Made by a program: the position numbers and the translations under genes | Shown here: piece by piece, positions 37,135-45,424 of the stretch | How positions within the stretch are numbered: the first letter of the stretch is position 1 | How the letters are laid out: each line of letters starts with the position of its first letter | Notes under the pieces: model-generated | What the model was told of the DNA's origin: nothing | Database searches by the model: none | The model's input: only the letters and a program-made list of their open reading frames with translations | Assembly: GCF_004346035.1 (NCBI RefSeq) | Contig: NZ_SLZN01000001.1 | Coordinates: 327,825-391,824 of the forward strand | Direction of reading: 5' to 3' | Length of the DNA stretch: 64,000 nt | Origin: Acidomonas methanolica | GTDB lineage: Bacteria; Pseudomonadota; Alphaproteobacteria; Acetobacterales; Acetobacteraceae

Positions 37135-37893
37135 TTATTTGTCGGCGGATTGCTCATCCAGGCCGCTCCGAGGGTCATATTCGATCTGCGGGACGGCGAT
37201 GGGATGGACACGTCGGCTGGCGATAATAGTAGCGATGACCCTAGCCCGCTCTTTCGCGGCGGCTAGATCTATCGGTCTGAGGTATGAGCAATAAAGCACC
37301 ATCGTCGACAGGTCGTTTTGGGTGACATAGGGCGAACCGCTCGCCGCGATCACCGCGCTCCACGCACACGCTTGAAGCATGTTGGACACAACTGCGCCGC
37401 CTCTGCCTCCGTCAGGATCGTGCCGGCCCGCAATAAAATCAAAAAGAATGTCATTCTGCGCCTTGTAGTCTCCTGCGAGCGCGTTGACGTATTGCCTAAC
37501 AAATCTGTCCTGGTGTTGCATGCATCCCTTCATTCCTCCCCACGTATAGCATCTCCCTAGAAAGGCTTTTGCTTCTTCGGCGTATTTCTGGGCTTTGCCG
37601 GCATTGACTATAGGTGGAGAGTATTCGACCGTATCTTTATTCTGCGGTTCTGGCGCTACTGAAGGTGGATCGGACAGCGGCTGCGTTTCCGCGTGGCGGG
37701 GCGCGCCTTGGGACGTGGCTTGCGGCGGCGGCAAGAAGGGCAGCGGCTGTGGCGGCGCGGCTGCGACAGGCTTCGCGTGTTCGGACAGAAAAAATATAGC
37801 GAGCAGGAGCGGAGCGCCGATCACGACAAACGGCGCGACGATCATCATAGCCGAAAATTTCCTAATAAATTCAGACGTTTGCTTCTTGCTCAT
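37135..37893 (-). CDS. Prophage membrane-anchored protein, possible lysogenic-conversion gene
   Basis: The 252-residue product has a short cytoplasmic N-terminus, one membrane segment (about 15-36, MIVAPFVVIGAPLLLAIFF) and a Pro/Gln-rich spacer (about 42-90). A periplasmic helical domain with Cys residues (RCYTWGGMKGCMQ, LQACAW, LYCSYL) follows, likely disulfide-bonded and TPR/Sel1-like. Its ATG overlaps the repressor stop by four bases, so it is expressed in the lysogen. Base composition is lower in GC than the host genes. Function unknown; surface exclusion of other phages is one possibility. Confidence 0.7.
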   Translation of the reverse strand: MSKKQTSEFIRKFSAMMIVAPFVVIGAPLLLAIFFLSEHAKPVAAAPPQPLPFLPPPQATSQGAPRHAETQPLSDPPSVAPEPQNKDTVEYSPPIVNAGKAQKYAEEAKAFLGRCYTWGGMKGCMQHQDRFVRQYVNALAGDYKAQNDILFDFIAGRHDPDGGRGGAVVSNMLQACAWSAVIAASGSPYVTQNDLSTMVLYCSYLRPIDLAAAKERARVIATIIASRRVHPIAVPQIEYDPRSGLDEQSADK

Positions 37894-38597
37894 GAAAGCG
37901 CCTGCAATCTGTAGGCGACGCGGCCTATTATTGTGATGGTGTCGTCATCATCCGGTTGACCCCAGCGGAATTTTGTTATGGGGATTTCCTCGGGCGGATA
38001 CCGATTGTTGTCAGAGATGATCTTGATCGTGCCCGTAGCGGTTGGGGAAAGCCGCTTGACCATCAGCATCCCATTGGAAACAAACAGGGTTACGGCGGCC
38101 AGCATTCTGCGGGGAGAGGTGTCAACGAGGACACGATCGCCCGTTGCGAGCGTCGGCTCCATACTGTCGCCGCGCACCTTGAGGATGATCGTGTGCTTCG
38201 GCTGTAGCCCCAAATCCTCAAGAAAATGCCGCGAAATCGAGACTTGACGCGGCTGAGGCGTGTCAAGTCCCAGAGAACCGTGACCGGCGCTGGCTTCCGC
38301 TTCGTCATAGACACGGACAAGAACTCCTTCGGGAGAGGAGTCACCCAATCGAGGGCTGTCGATGTCGGCGACACCGAAAATCAGCCATTGCGGCGACACG
38401 TCGCAGGCAGCCGCTAATCGGAGAGCTGTATCTACGCGGAGGGTGCGCCCCTTCAGATACTCGTTGAGAGAACTCTGGGAAATGCCGGAGTTCCGCACGA
38501 CTGCGGTGTAGCCACCACCTTTTTCGACCGCAATCCGCACTCTTTCAGGGCCTCCCAACTCTTCCCAGTTCGGAACCGGAACTGGGAAGTCAGGCAT
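37890..38597 (-). CDS. LexA/CI-like phage repressor (XRE HTH plus S24 peptidase)
   Basis: From the ATG at 38597 the 235-residue protein has a helix-turn-helix (about 30-70, ISQSSLNEYLKGRTLRVDTALRLAA) and a C-terminal S24 domain. The catalytic Ser145 is in VRGDSMEPTLATGDRVLVD and Lys181 in LMVKRL. The ASAGHG segment (about 102-107) holds the Ala-Gly bond cleaved in RecA-dependent autoproteolysis. It should hold the prophage early promoters off and be SOS-sensitive. All catalytic residues look intact. A GTG three codons earlier (38606) is an alternative start. Confidence 0.92.
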   Translation of the reverse strand: MPDFPVPVPNWEELGGPERVRIAVEKGGGYTAVVRNSGISQSSLNEYLKGRTLRVDTALRLAAACDVSPQWLIFGVADIDSPRLGDSSPEGVLVRVYDEAEASAGHGSLGLDTPQPRQVSISRHFLEDLGLQPKHTIILKVRGDSMEPTLATGDRVLVDTSPRRMLAAVTLFVSNGMLMVKRLSPTATGTIKIISDNNRYPPEEIPITKFRWGQPDDDDTITIIGRVAYRLQALS

Positions 38598-38647
38598 CGG
38601 ACGCACTCAACTCATATAATCGATTGTTAAATAAACCAAAAACCGGC

Positions 38648-38700
38648 TTATCCACAGATGTTCTTCTCAAAAGAAGTGGGAAACAACTTTTATAAGTTGT
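38648..38700. promoter_or_regulatory. Prophage control region with operator-like palindromes
   Basis: Between the repressor and the ner-like gene lie two perfect inverted repeats: CTTCT-CAAA-AGAAG (38663-38676) and ACAACTT-TTAT-AAGTTGT (38683-38700). A consensus DnaA-box sequence TTATCCACA is at 38648-38656. The rest of the 223-base gap is AT-richer than its surroundings and has a TATAAT on the plus strand at 38615-38620. These are good candidates for repressor and Ner operators. Confidence 0.6.
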
Positions 38701-38820
38701 ATCAGCTGAAATGTGCTGTATTCTCACGTTCGTTCCCTATCGAATTGTGGGCCTAGCGGAAGCTACGGCGCGGGGATCAGAAAAAGGGCGGCAGCCACCG
38801 CCCGTTTGAGGAGGTCACTT

Positions 38821-39138
38821 ATGGCACAAAAGCCACGTGAAATGCATCCGGGGATGCATGTGGAGGATATCCGCGCCGTGTTGCGCAAGAAGTGGGGCAC
38901 GCTCCGGGCGCTTTCCATCCATCTCGGCCGGAATCCGAACGCGGTAACGCAGACACTTTCCACGCCCGGATATTCCGTGCCGGTCGAACTGGCGATTGCC
39001 GAGGAACTGGGCATGTCGCCTCATGAGGTCTGGCCTGCGCGCTTTCATCCGGACGGCACTCCTGTCTCGTTGCGGGTCGACCGGACTCCTACCGCCGCGA
39101 TCGCTGTCGATCACCGTAGAAAAGAGGTCGCGGCATGA
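38821..39138 (+). CDS. Ner-like transcriptional regulator
   Basis: The ATG at 38821 follows a strong GAGGAGGT site. The 105-residue product contains VEDIRAVLRKKWGTLRALSI, then the helix-turn-helix HLGRNPNAVTQTL, and MSPHEVWPARF, closely resembling Mu Ner / Nlp proteins. Ner turns down early and repressor transcription after induction. It is the first rightward gene, opposite the repressor, exactly as in Mu-like phages. Its stop overlaps the next start (ATGA). Confidence 0.88.
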   Translation: MAQKPREMHPGMHVEDIRAVLRKKWGTLRALSIHLGRNPNAVTQTLSTPGYSVPVELAIAEELGMSPHEVWPARFHPDGTPVSLRVDRTPTAAIAVDHRRKEVAA

Positions 39139-40034
39139 ACGTCATCGAGATATCGCTGGCCGATATCGAGCTCGGCGACCGGCTGCGCGCCGTGGACGTC
39201 GATTGGGCGCAGGTGATCGCTGCCTCCGTTATGGAGCACGGGCAGCGGACGCCGATCGAGGTGCGCGAGCAGAAGGGGCGCGGGAAGAAGCCCTATGCGC
39301 TGATCGCGGGAGCGCATCGCATCCGGGCCGTATTCCTGGCAGGCCTGGACAGCATCTTCGCCATCGTGCTGAAGGCCGACGATCTTCAGGCGAAGCTGCT
39401 GGAGATCGACGAGAACCTGTGCCGCCGCGAATTGTCGGCGCTGGACCGGGCCGTATTCCTGGCCGAGCGCAAGCGCGTGTACGAGGAGCTGCATCCCGAG
39501 GCGAAGCATGGGGGCGATCGGAAGTCGGATCAAGCGCGCACGCTTGCACACTTGATCCCCTCCTTCACCGAGGCGACTGCCCAGAAGCTCGGTGTCGACG
39601 CCAGCACTTTGAGACGCTCGCTGGCCCGGTTTAGCAGCATTTCGCCGGATGTGCGCGAAAAAATCGCGGGGACGTGGCTGGCCGAGAGCGGCTCGCAACT
39701 GGATGCGCTGGCCAAGGAGGTGCCGGAGATGCAGCGGAAGGTCGCGGATTTCGTCGTGCAGTGGCCCGGTGTTCGGCAGGTGAAGGAGATCGTCCGGCAG
39801 ATCAGGAAGCTGCCCGTACCGCCGGAGCCGGGGAAGCTGGAGAAATTCCTCGCCTTCTTCCGCAAATGCGATCCGGAAGAGCAGCAGACGATCGTCGAGC
39901 ATGCCGCAGGGCAGATGCCTGCCGTGGCATTCGAGGCGGCGTGGACGAAGGGCTCCGCGTATCAGCGGGAGATGATCGTCGATTTCCTTGCGCCGCATCT
40001 GCCCGGATTTGTCCGGGAGAGTGAGGTTGCATGA
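39135..40034 (+). CDS. ParB-like nuclease-domain protein of the phage early region
   Basis: The 299-residue protein has a ParB/Sulfiredoxin-type N-terminal domain. Visible motifs are VIAASVMEHGQRTPIEVRE, YALIAGAHRIRAVFLAG and the LLEIDENLCRRELSALDRAVFLAERK helices. A helix-turn-helix (about 140-165) and a helical C-terminus follow. ParB-like proteins are found in the early regions of many alphaproteobacterial Mu-like phages near the transposase. The role there is not established. It overlaps the genes on both sides by four bases. Confidence 0.85.
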   Translation: MNVIEISLADIELGDRLRAVDVDWAQVIAASVMEHGQRTPIEVREQKGRGKKPYALIAGAHRIRAVFLAGLDSIFAIVLKADDLQAKLLEIDENLCRRELSALDRAVFLAERKRVYEELHPEAKHGGDRKSDQARTLAHLIPSFTEATAQKLGVDASTLRRSLARFSSISPDVREKIAGTWLAESGSQLDALAKEVPEMQRKVADFVVQWPGVRQVKEIVRQIRKLPVPPEPGKLEKFLAFFRKCDPEEQQTIVEHAAGQMPAVAFEAAWTKGSAYQREMIVDFLAPHLPGFVRESEVA

Positions 40035-40306
40035 CGGAGGTCATGCAGGATGAACACCGGAATCGGGCCACGGCACTGATGGTCGGGGAGTTCATTCGTG
40101 AAATTCGCGGGAAGCGAGGACTCACCCAGGGGCAGCTCGGCAGCCTGGTGGGGAAGGACGCTCCACTCATTGGCGATTGGGAACGGGGGAAGTGCGGCAT
40201 GCGGCTGACGTCGTTTCTCGATCTGATCTGGGCGCTCGATCTCTCCGCTGACGAGCTGATCGGGTTCCTGCAGGCAGATGGCGCTCTGCGGGCGGTGACG
40301 CCATGA
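40031..40306 (+). CDS. XRE-family helix-turn-helix protein
   Basis: A 91-residue protein with a single Cro/CI-type DNA-binding domain: FIREIRGKRGLTQGQLGSLV followed by APLIGDWERGKCGMRLTSFLDLIWAL. It lies between the ParB-like gene and the chimeric gene with ATGA overlaps at both ends. It is probably an early-region regulator. Confidence 0.8.
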   Translation: MTEVMQDEHRNRATALMVGEFIREIRGKRGLTQGQLGSLVGKDAPLIGDWERGKCGMRLTSFLDLIWALDLSADELIGFLQADGALRAVTP

Positions 40307-41520
40307 CCCGGACGATCCAGTCGCGCGAGCAGCTCGATCTCCTCGACTGGCAGGGACCGGACACGGTGGTCGCCTACGATGATGTGCTGATCCGGGCGAA
40401 CAGCCGGGCTGGACGTCTGGCGCGGGCGATCTCGGTGACGCTCGACACCTGCGGGCGGTCGCGGCGCGATATTGCCGACCGGATGGCCGAGCCTGCGGAG
40501 TTTTCCTTCGCCGACGGCGAAATCCGCATGGCGCGGTTCACCGCCGCGTTTTACCGCGACCCGGAGGAGAGCAGCGCCGGCGGCCTGTTCGCCGCGATCT
40601 CCGACAGTCTCACGCATGCGCTGACGGCTGCGGATGCGCTCGTTGATCAGGGCATTCTCGCCTGCCAGACGATCCTCTCCCCGCTGGCGATTCCCGTGGC
40701 GCTGGCGGGAGCGGTTTCAGGGATGCTGTCCGAGGCGTCCGGGGTGTGGGACGCGCTGATCTCCGACAGCGCGCAACCCGTGCAGGATGCTGCGTCGAGT
40801 GCGCAGGCGACGCTGGCGGCCGGGGTGACAGCGCCTGCGACCAACAGCGATACGACCTATGCGGATGCGGTGTCGGCAGCACTGGCCGGCGTCCCGGCCG
40901 CGCTTGCGAATGCCTCGGCCACCAGCGATACGGCGGCGATCGCGCCGAGCGCACAGGTGGCCGACGGCGTTACCCTGACAGCCGATCCGCAGGCCGTCAC
41001 CACGGTGCTCCTCTCGGGGGCAGTGCAGCTCGGCGATGCGGCCGCCACGCTGTCGGACACCAGCACGGCGCCGTCATCGGTGCTGGGGCTCGGGGTGATC
41101 GCGCGGCTCATGGCGGTGACGCAGGCCGTGGCGAGCGCTGCTTCCGTCACCTATGTCAGTCAACAGGATGCGATGAGCGGGCGCGATGCGCTGCTGGACG
41201 CGATCGACGCGCTGGGGACCGATATCGAGAACGCGGCGGCGCTCGGGGCCGCTTTCGCCATGTCCCGGATGTGGGGTGCGCTGCGCGATCTGCGCACTGC
41301 GGTGATCGCCGATTATTCGGACCGGATCGGACGCCTGCCGGCGGTGATCTCCGTGACGCTCGGCGCGCAGGTCAGCGCGTGGCTCGTCGCCTATGCCGTG
41401 GCGGGCGATGCGCCGTCGGATGTCGAGACGGTCATGGAGGATCTGGTGACGCGCAACGATCTGATTCACCCGGCGCTGGCGGGACCAGGCGCGCTCGATG
41501 TGCTGGACCTGACGTCGTGA
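40303..41520 (+). CDS. Chimeric gene: phage early protein fused to DNA-circularisation (gp43-like) protein
   Basis: The 405-residue frame starts like a Mu-type early protein of the pre-transposase region (LDLLDWQGPDTVVAYDD; SRAGRLARAISVTLDTCGRSR; RRDIADRMAE, residues 1-62). From about residue 66 (FSFADGEIRMARFTAAFYRD) it continues as the middle and C-terminal part of the Mu gp43-like circularisation/tail protein. That part is Ala-rich with long helices and ends LDVLDLTS. The N-terminal quarter of the late protein is absent. This is best explained by a deletion joining early and late regions in frame. It is translationally coupled to both neighbours. Confidence 0.72.
   Translation: MTRTIQSREQLDLLDWQGPDTVVAYDDVLIRANSRAGRLARAISVTLDTCGRSRRDIADRMAEPAEFSFADGEIRMARFTAAFYRDPEESSAGGLFAAISDSLTHALTAADALVDQGILACQTILSPLAIPVALAGAVSGMLSEASGVWDALISDSAQPVQDAASSAQATLAAGVTAPATNSDTTYADAVSAALAGVPAALANASATSDTAAIAPSAQVADGVTLTADPQAVTTVLLSGAVQLGDAAATLSDTSTAPSSVLGLGVIARLMAVTQAVASAASVTYVSQQDAMSGRDALLDAIDALGTDIENAAALGAAFAMSRMWGALRDLRTAVIADYSDRIGRLPAVISVTLGAQVSAWLVAYAVAGDAPSDVETVMEDLVTRNDLIHPALAGPGALDVLDLTS
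40483..40520. other. Estimated deletion junction inside the prophage
   Basis: The change from early-type to late-type sequence within the chimeric frame falls between the codons for RRDIADRMAE and FSFADGEIRM. A Mu-like genome of typical size would carry some 20 kb more between these points. The exact bases cannot be fixed without a full-length relative. Confidence 0.6.
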
Positions 41521-42893
41521 GCGAAAGCGCCGCGTCGACCTCCTCCCGGCCGGTGACGGTGCGGATCGCCGGGCGCGTGCTGACGACATGGACCCACTGC
41601 GAGGTCGGCCGCGATCTGGCCGATATCGCCGGTTCGTTCCGCATCGAATATCTCGACGTGGCGCGCTCGGACGCGCTGCTCGGGGCGGATGCGGATGACG
41701 GCCTCGGCGAGATGGCGGCGATCCGCGATCGCGACCCGGTGGAAATCCTCGTGGCGGGCAAGGTGGTGCTGCGCGGATGGGTGGACGACGTGCTCCTGCG
41801 CGCCGACGAGCATTCGGCCTCGGCGATCATCACCGGGAGGGACGTCACCGGCGATCTCGTGGACTGCTCCGTCAATCCGATCGGGCCGGGCGAGTATCGC
41901 AATATCCGGCTGGAGAGCCTCGTGGGCACGCTGACGCAGCCCTTCGGGATCACGCTGGACCGGCAGGTGGAGACCGGAGCGCCGTTCACGCTGGTGGCGC
42001 TCGATCAGGGTGACACCGTGATGGGGGCGATCGAGAAACACACCCGCCAGCGCGGGGTCCTGGTCACGAGCGACGGCGTGGGCGGCATCGTGCTGACGCA
42101 GGGCGGCACGACGCAGGCGCCCGAGGCGCTGAGCTTTCCGGGCAATGTCCGCGCGATCGATGTCCGCATGTCGGGACGCGGGCGCTATTCCGACGTCTAT
42201 GTCAAAGGGCAGTTCAGAAGCCAGCTAAGACCGGCTCAAGCCACGCTTAAAGCGGGCTCCGCGCCACTGGAAGCGATCCCGTCCCGGTCCGGCGCGTCCC
42301 CGTCGAATACCTCGGTCGAGGAGGCGGCGTCGTGCCGCTATGGTCACTGCGTGGACCCGGCGGTGACACGGTATCGGCCCCGCGCCTGGATGAGCGCCAC
42401 GCAGTCGGGCGGCTCCGTCGCGACCCAGCAGAGCGGCAATCCCGCGCTCGATGCCGGCACGCGGGGACTCTCCGGCGTGCAGATCCCGGCATGGGCCGCC
42501 TATCATGGCGGCACGCGGCATATGCGGCGCAAGCGGACGAAGCCGCGCGAGGCGTCGGACCCGTGGACATTGCAGGATCAGGCGCAATGGCGGATGCGCT
42601 CCAGCCGGGCGAACACCACGGCGCGGATCTATGTCGTGCCCTCTCTCGCCACCGCGTCCGGCGATCTCTGGCTGCCGAATCAGCTCGTCGCGGTGTCGGA
42701 CAGCTATTCGGGGATCGACCAGACGATGCTGATCGGCGCGGTGACCTGGGCCGCAGCGCCGGAGGGATACGAGACGCGGATCTCGGTCGTCGATCCGGAC
42801 GTCTACGATCTGACGGGAGACGAGGATCATCGCAAGCCGGGCGCGCGCAAATCACGCCATCTCACCGCGCGCTCGATGCTGGGACGCGGCTGA
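41517..42893 (+). CDS. Baseplate hub protein, Mu gp44-like
   Basis: A 458-residue protein starting at GTG 41517, which overlaps the previous stop (GTGA). It shows the phage late-control D / gp44 layout: an N-terminal barrel with VRIAGRVLTTWTHCEVGRDL and SFRIEYLD, a middle domain with AIITGRDVTGDLVDCSV and LVGTLTQPFGI, and a C-terminal domain ending TRISVVDPDVYDL. In Mu this forms the central hub under the spike. Its stop overlaps the next start (TGATG). Confidence 0.85.
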   Translation: MSESAASTSSRPVTVRIAGRVLTTWTHCEVGRDLADIAGSFRIEYLDVARSDALLGADADDGLGEMAAIRDRDPVEILVAGKVVLRGWVDDVLLRADEHSASAIITGRDVTGDLVDCSVNPIGPGEYRNIRLESLVGTLTQPFGITLDRQVETGAPFTLVALDQGDTVMGAIEKHTRQRGVLVTSDGVGGIVLTQGGTTQAPEALSFPGNVRAIDVRMSGRGRYSDVYVKGQFRSQLRPAQATLKAGSAPLEAIPSRSGASPSNTSVEEAASCRYGHCVDPAVTRYRPRAWMSATQSGGSVATQQSGNPALDAGTRGLSGVQIPAWAAYHGGTRHMRRKRTKPREASDPWTLQDQAQWRMRSSRANTTARIYVVPSLATASGDLWLPNQLVAVSDSYSGIDQTMLIGAVTWAAAPEGYETRISVVDPDVYDLTGDEDHRKPGARKSRHLTARSMLGRG

Positions 42894-43444
42894 TGGAGGA
42901 CATTCACGATCACCTCGATCATCTGCATCAGCTCCTCCGCACGCAGATCCTGCGCGGGGTGGTGACGGCGGTGGACGATACCGGCGCGTCGCAGATGCTG
43001 ACGGTGCGAACGCATTACGGGATCGTCCGTGCGCAGGTGGAGTGGGCGCAGCCGTTCGGGTTCGGCTCGCACGTGCCGCTCGATGGCGCCGTCGTGCATG
43101 TGTTCGCCAATGGCGGCGATCCGTCCGACCTGGTCGCGCTGGTGGCGCATAATCCCTCCGTGGCGCGGATGGGCGATCTGGCCGAGGGAGAGACGGTCCT
43201 GTACGACCGGCTCGGGCAGGCTGTCTATCTCAAGGCCGGCGCGATCGTGCAGGTGGATGCGGCGCAGCAGATGGTGGTGCGTGTGGCGGGGCAGCCCGTC
43301 TTGACGGTGACGGCGTCGGGCGTGCAGGTTCAGGGCACCATCACCGCTACCGAGGATGTCGTCGCCGGGCAGATCAGCCTGCAATCCCACGTGCATGGAA
43401 ATGTCCAGCAGGGCGGCGATCTGACGGGCAAGCCGCAGGACTGA
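42893..43444 (+). CDS. Baseplate/spike protein, Mu gp45-like
   Basis: The 183-residue protein has a short helical N-terminus, an OB-like domain (ILRGVVTAVDDTGASQMLTV then GIVRAQVEWAQPFGF) and a repetitive beta-rich C-terminus (about 120-165). It ends ISLQSHVHGNVQQGGDLTGKPQD, with the His-x-His tip typical of iron-binding spike proteins. In Mu, gp45 is the membrane-piercing central spike. The 3' two-thirds of this gene is duplicated directly downstream. Confidence 0.87.
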   Translation: MEDIHDHLDHLHQLLRTQILRGVVTAVDDTGASQMLTVRTHYGIVRAQVEWAQPFGFGSHVPLDGAVVHVFANGGDPSDLVALVAHNPSVARMGDLAEGETVLYDRLGQAVYLKAGAIVQVDAAQQMVVRVAGQPVLTVTASGVQVQGTITATEDVVAGQISLQSHVHGNVQQGGDLTGKPQD

Positions 43445-43813
43445 CGGGGTGGTGCATGTGTTCGCCAATGGCGGCGATCCGTCCGACCTGGTCGCGCTGG
43501 TGGCGCATAATCCCTCCGTGGCGCGGATGGGCGATCTGGCCGAGGGAGAGACGGTCCTGTACGACCGGCTCGGGCAGGCTGTCTATCTCAAGGCCGGCGC
43601 GATCGTGCAGGTGGATGCGGCGCAGCAGATGGTGGTGCGTGTGGCGGGGCAGCCCGTCTTGACGGTGACGGCGTCGGGCGTGCAGGTTCAGGGCACCATC
43701 ACCGCTACCGAGGATGTCGTCGCCGGGCAGATCAGCCTGCAATCCCACGTGCATGGAAATGTCCAGCAGGGCGGCGATCTGACGGGCAAGCCGCAGGACT
43801 GACGGGGTGGTGC
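43094..43813. repeat. Perfect 358-bp tandem duplication
   Basis: The unit 43094-43451 is repeated at 43452-43809 with no difference that I can see. The four bases GTGC occur at the start, at the centre joint and just past the end (43094, 43452, 43810), so the event looks like a microhomology-mediated duplication. The absence of mismatches suggests it is recent. Confidence 0.9.
43449..43802 (+). pseudogene. Duplicated 3' fragment of the gp45-like gene
   Basis: The second copy keeps a 117-codon open frame from a GTG in the joint, encoding residues 69-183 of the gp45-like protein. It lacks the OB-like domain and has no recognisable ribosome site. It is a by-product of the tandem duplication; any product would be only the spike tip. 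Confidence 0.75.
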
Positions 43814-43850
43814 GCTCTCGCACCATGACGCGCCCCGCGCCTGCCGGGCC

Positions 43851-44354
43851 ATGCTCGCGGGCATGGCGCAAATCCCCTTCTGCTCTCTGCGGCTCGGCGT
43901 CAATCCGGCGCTCGGCGTGCTCGATCTGGTCATCGATCCGATCGGCAACGGTCGCGGGCGCATGGCGATCGACCGGACGCCCGCGACGCCTCTGCTGATC
44001 GCGCTGGGGACCGACCGCCGCGCGGATGCGGATGACGTGCTGCCCGAAATGATGACGGCGCCGGCAGGCGCGAGACCGGGCCTGTTCGCGTATCGCGGAT
44101 GGGCGGGCGACATCTGCCTGCCGGCGGAACAGCGCTATGGCTGGAAGGGGTGGCTGCTCGCGCGCGCGGGCAACACGGAGGCGACGCGCGTCGCGGCGGC
44201 GGATTATGCCGCCCAGGCCGTCTCGCCGATCGCCGAGTATCATGGCGTGGAGATCGATACATCCGCGTCCTGGTATGACCGCGCGCGGGGCATTCTTCAG
44301 ATCACGGTCTCGGCCGCCGCTGTCCGGGTGGCGCAAAGGGTGACGGCGCTGTGA
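43851..44354 (+). CDS. Baseplate protein, Mu gp46-like
   Basis: A 167-residue protein with the gp46 family core LLIALGTDRRADADDVLPE followed by YRGWAGDICLPAEQRYGWKG. In Mu, gp46 is a baseplate component encoded between spike and wedge proteins, the position seen here. A second ATG at 43863 is an alternative start; neither has a clear ribosome site, perhaps because the upstream duplication changed the spacing. Its stop overlaps the next start (GTGA). Confidence 0.84.
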   Translation: MLAGMAQIPFCSLRLGVNPALGVLDLVIDPIGNGRGRMAIDRTPATPLLIALGTDRRADADDVLPEMMTAPAGARPGLFAYRGWAGDICLPAEQRYGWKGWLLARAGNTEATRVAAADYAAQAVSPIAEYHGVEIDTSASWYDRARGILQITVSAAAVRVAQRVTAL

Positions 44355-45424
44355 CGGCCGCAATCCCCACCGTGCAGGCCCTCGCTCAGCGTTTCGCCGC
44401 GGGGCTGGCGCAGCAGACATTCACGGCGTCGGACGGCACGACAGTGACGCTCGACGCCACGGCGCCCTCCACGCTCGAACAGGCGCTCTCGATCCTGTCG
44501 GCGATGGCCGACAAGGAGGTCTATCTCTATCTGCGCGATATCGGCCTCGAGTTGATGGTCACGACGGCGACGGAAAACGGGTTGCTGCCTCAGCACGCGG
44601 TGATCTGGGGCGTGCCGCGTCTGGGGGCGACCGCTGCTGTCGGGAATGTGGTGATCGCGGCATCCGGCGCCGTGCCTCTCCCTCAGGGCGCTCTGCTGAC
44701 CGTCGACGGGTCGGCGCAATGGAGCGTCAATGTGGCGACGGAAATCGCCGCCGGCGCAACGGCGGAGGTCGCTGTCACCGCGACCGTGGCCGGTCCAGCC
44801 GGCAATCTCGCCGCCAATACGGCGCTGACGTTCCTCTCGCCCGTGGCGGGCGTCCTGTCCGCGACGGTCGATCAGGATGGCCTGGCGGGTGGAAACGCGA
44901 TCGAAGCCGTCGAAAGCTGGCGCGCGCGGATCATCGCCGCGATCCGCAACCCTCCGCAGGGAGGATCGGCCTCTGATTACGAGAGATGGGCTTCCGACGC
45001 GGGAGCGGCCTATGTCCGGGTTATCCCGTCCTGGATGGGGATCGGCACTGTCGGCGTCATCGTGGCCATGTCGGGAGGCGTGGCCGCTACGGCCGCGCAG
45101 ATCGCCGTGATCCAGGCGTATATCGACGCGCGGCGTCCCGTGCGGGGCAACGTCATCGTGGCCTCGGCCATCATCGTGCCGCAGGATCTGACGATTGTCC
45201 TCAATCCCAACACGCAGGCAGCGCAGGCGGCCGTGACCTCGGCGTTGACGGCCTGGTATCTGGCTCAAGGGATCAACCCGACCCTCTACGTTGCCGCGAT
45301 CGACAGTCAGATCACGCAAGCGGCCGGTGCCACGAACACGCTCGTCAGCCCGACCGCGGATCAGACACTGGCCGCCAACCAGATGGCGGTCCTCGGAACC
45401 ATCACCTTCGAGGTGCCCTCATGA
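44351..45424 (+). CDS. Baseplate wedge protein, Mu gp47 / P2 J-like
   Basis: The 357-residue protein matches the baseplate J family: a helical N-terminus with DKEVYLYLRDIGLELMVTTA, a central beta domain (about 90-190) and the segment GLAGGNAIEAVESWRARIIA, then PPQGGSASDYERWASDAGAA. The C-terminal domain carries DARRPVRGNVIVASAIIVP. It should be a wedge subunit of the contractile baseplate. It overlaps both neighbours by four bases. Confidence 0.9.
   Translation: MTAAIPTVQALAQRFAAGLAQQTFTASDGTTVTLDATAPSTLEQALSILSAMADKEVYLYLRDIGLELMVTTATENGLLPQHAVIWGVPRLGATAAVGNVVIAASGAVPLPQGALLTVDGSAQWSVNVATEIAAGATAEVAVTATVAGPAGNLAANTALTFLSPVAGVLSATVDQDGLAGGNAIEAVESWRARIIAAIRNPPQGGSASDYERWASDAGAAYVRVIPSWMGIGTVGVIVAMSGGVAATAAQIAVIQAYIDARRPVRGNVIVASAIIVPQDLTIVLNPNTQAAQAAVTSALTAWYLAQGINPTLYVAAIDSQITQAAGATNTLVSPTADQTLAANQMAVLGTITFEVPS

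Noticed and set aside
40746..41516. Upstream extension of the gp44-like frame to give a 715-residue protein
   Set aside because: The extension overlaps the chimeric gene in another frame and is Gly/Arg-rich shadow sequence; the GTG at 41517 overlaps the preceding stop as the other phage genes do.
43094..43813. Tandem repeat considered as a CRISPR or functional repeat array
   Set aside because: Only two long identical units that are part of a coding gene, without spacers; a simple duplication explains it.
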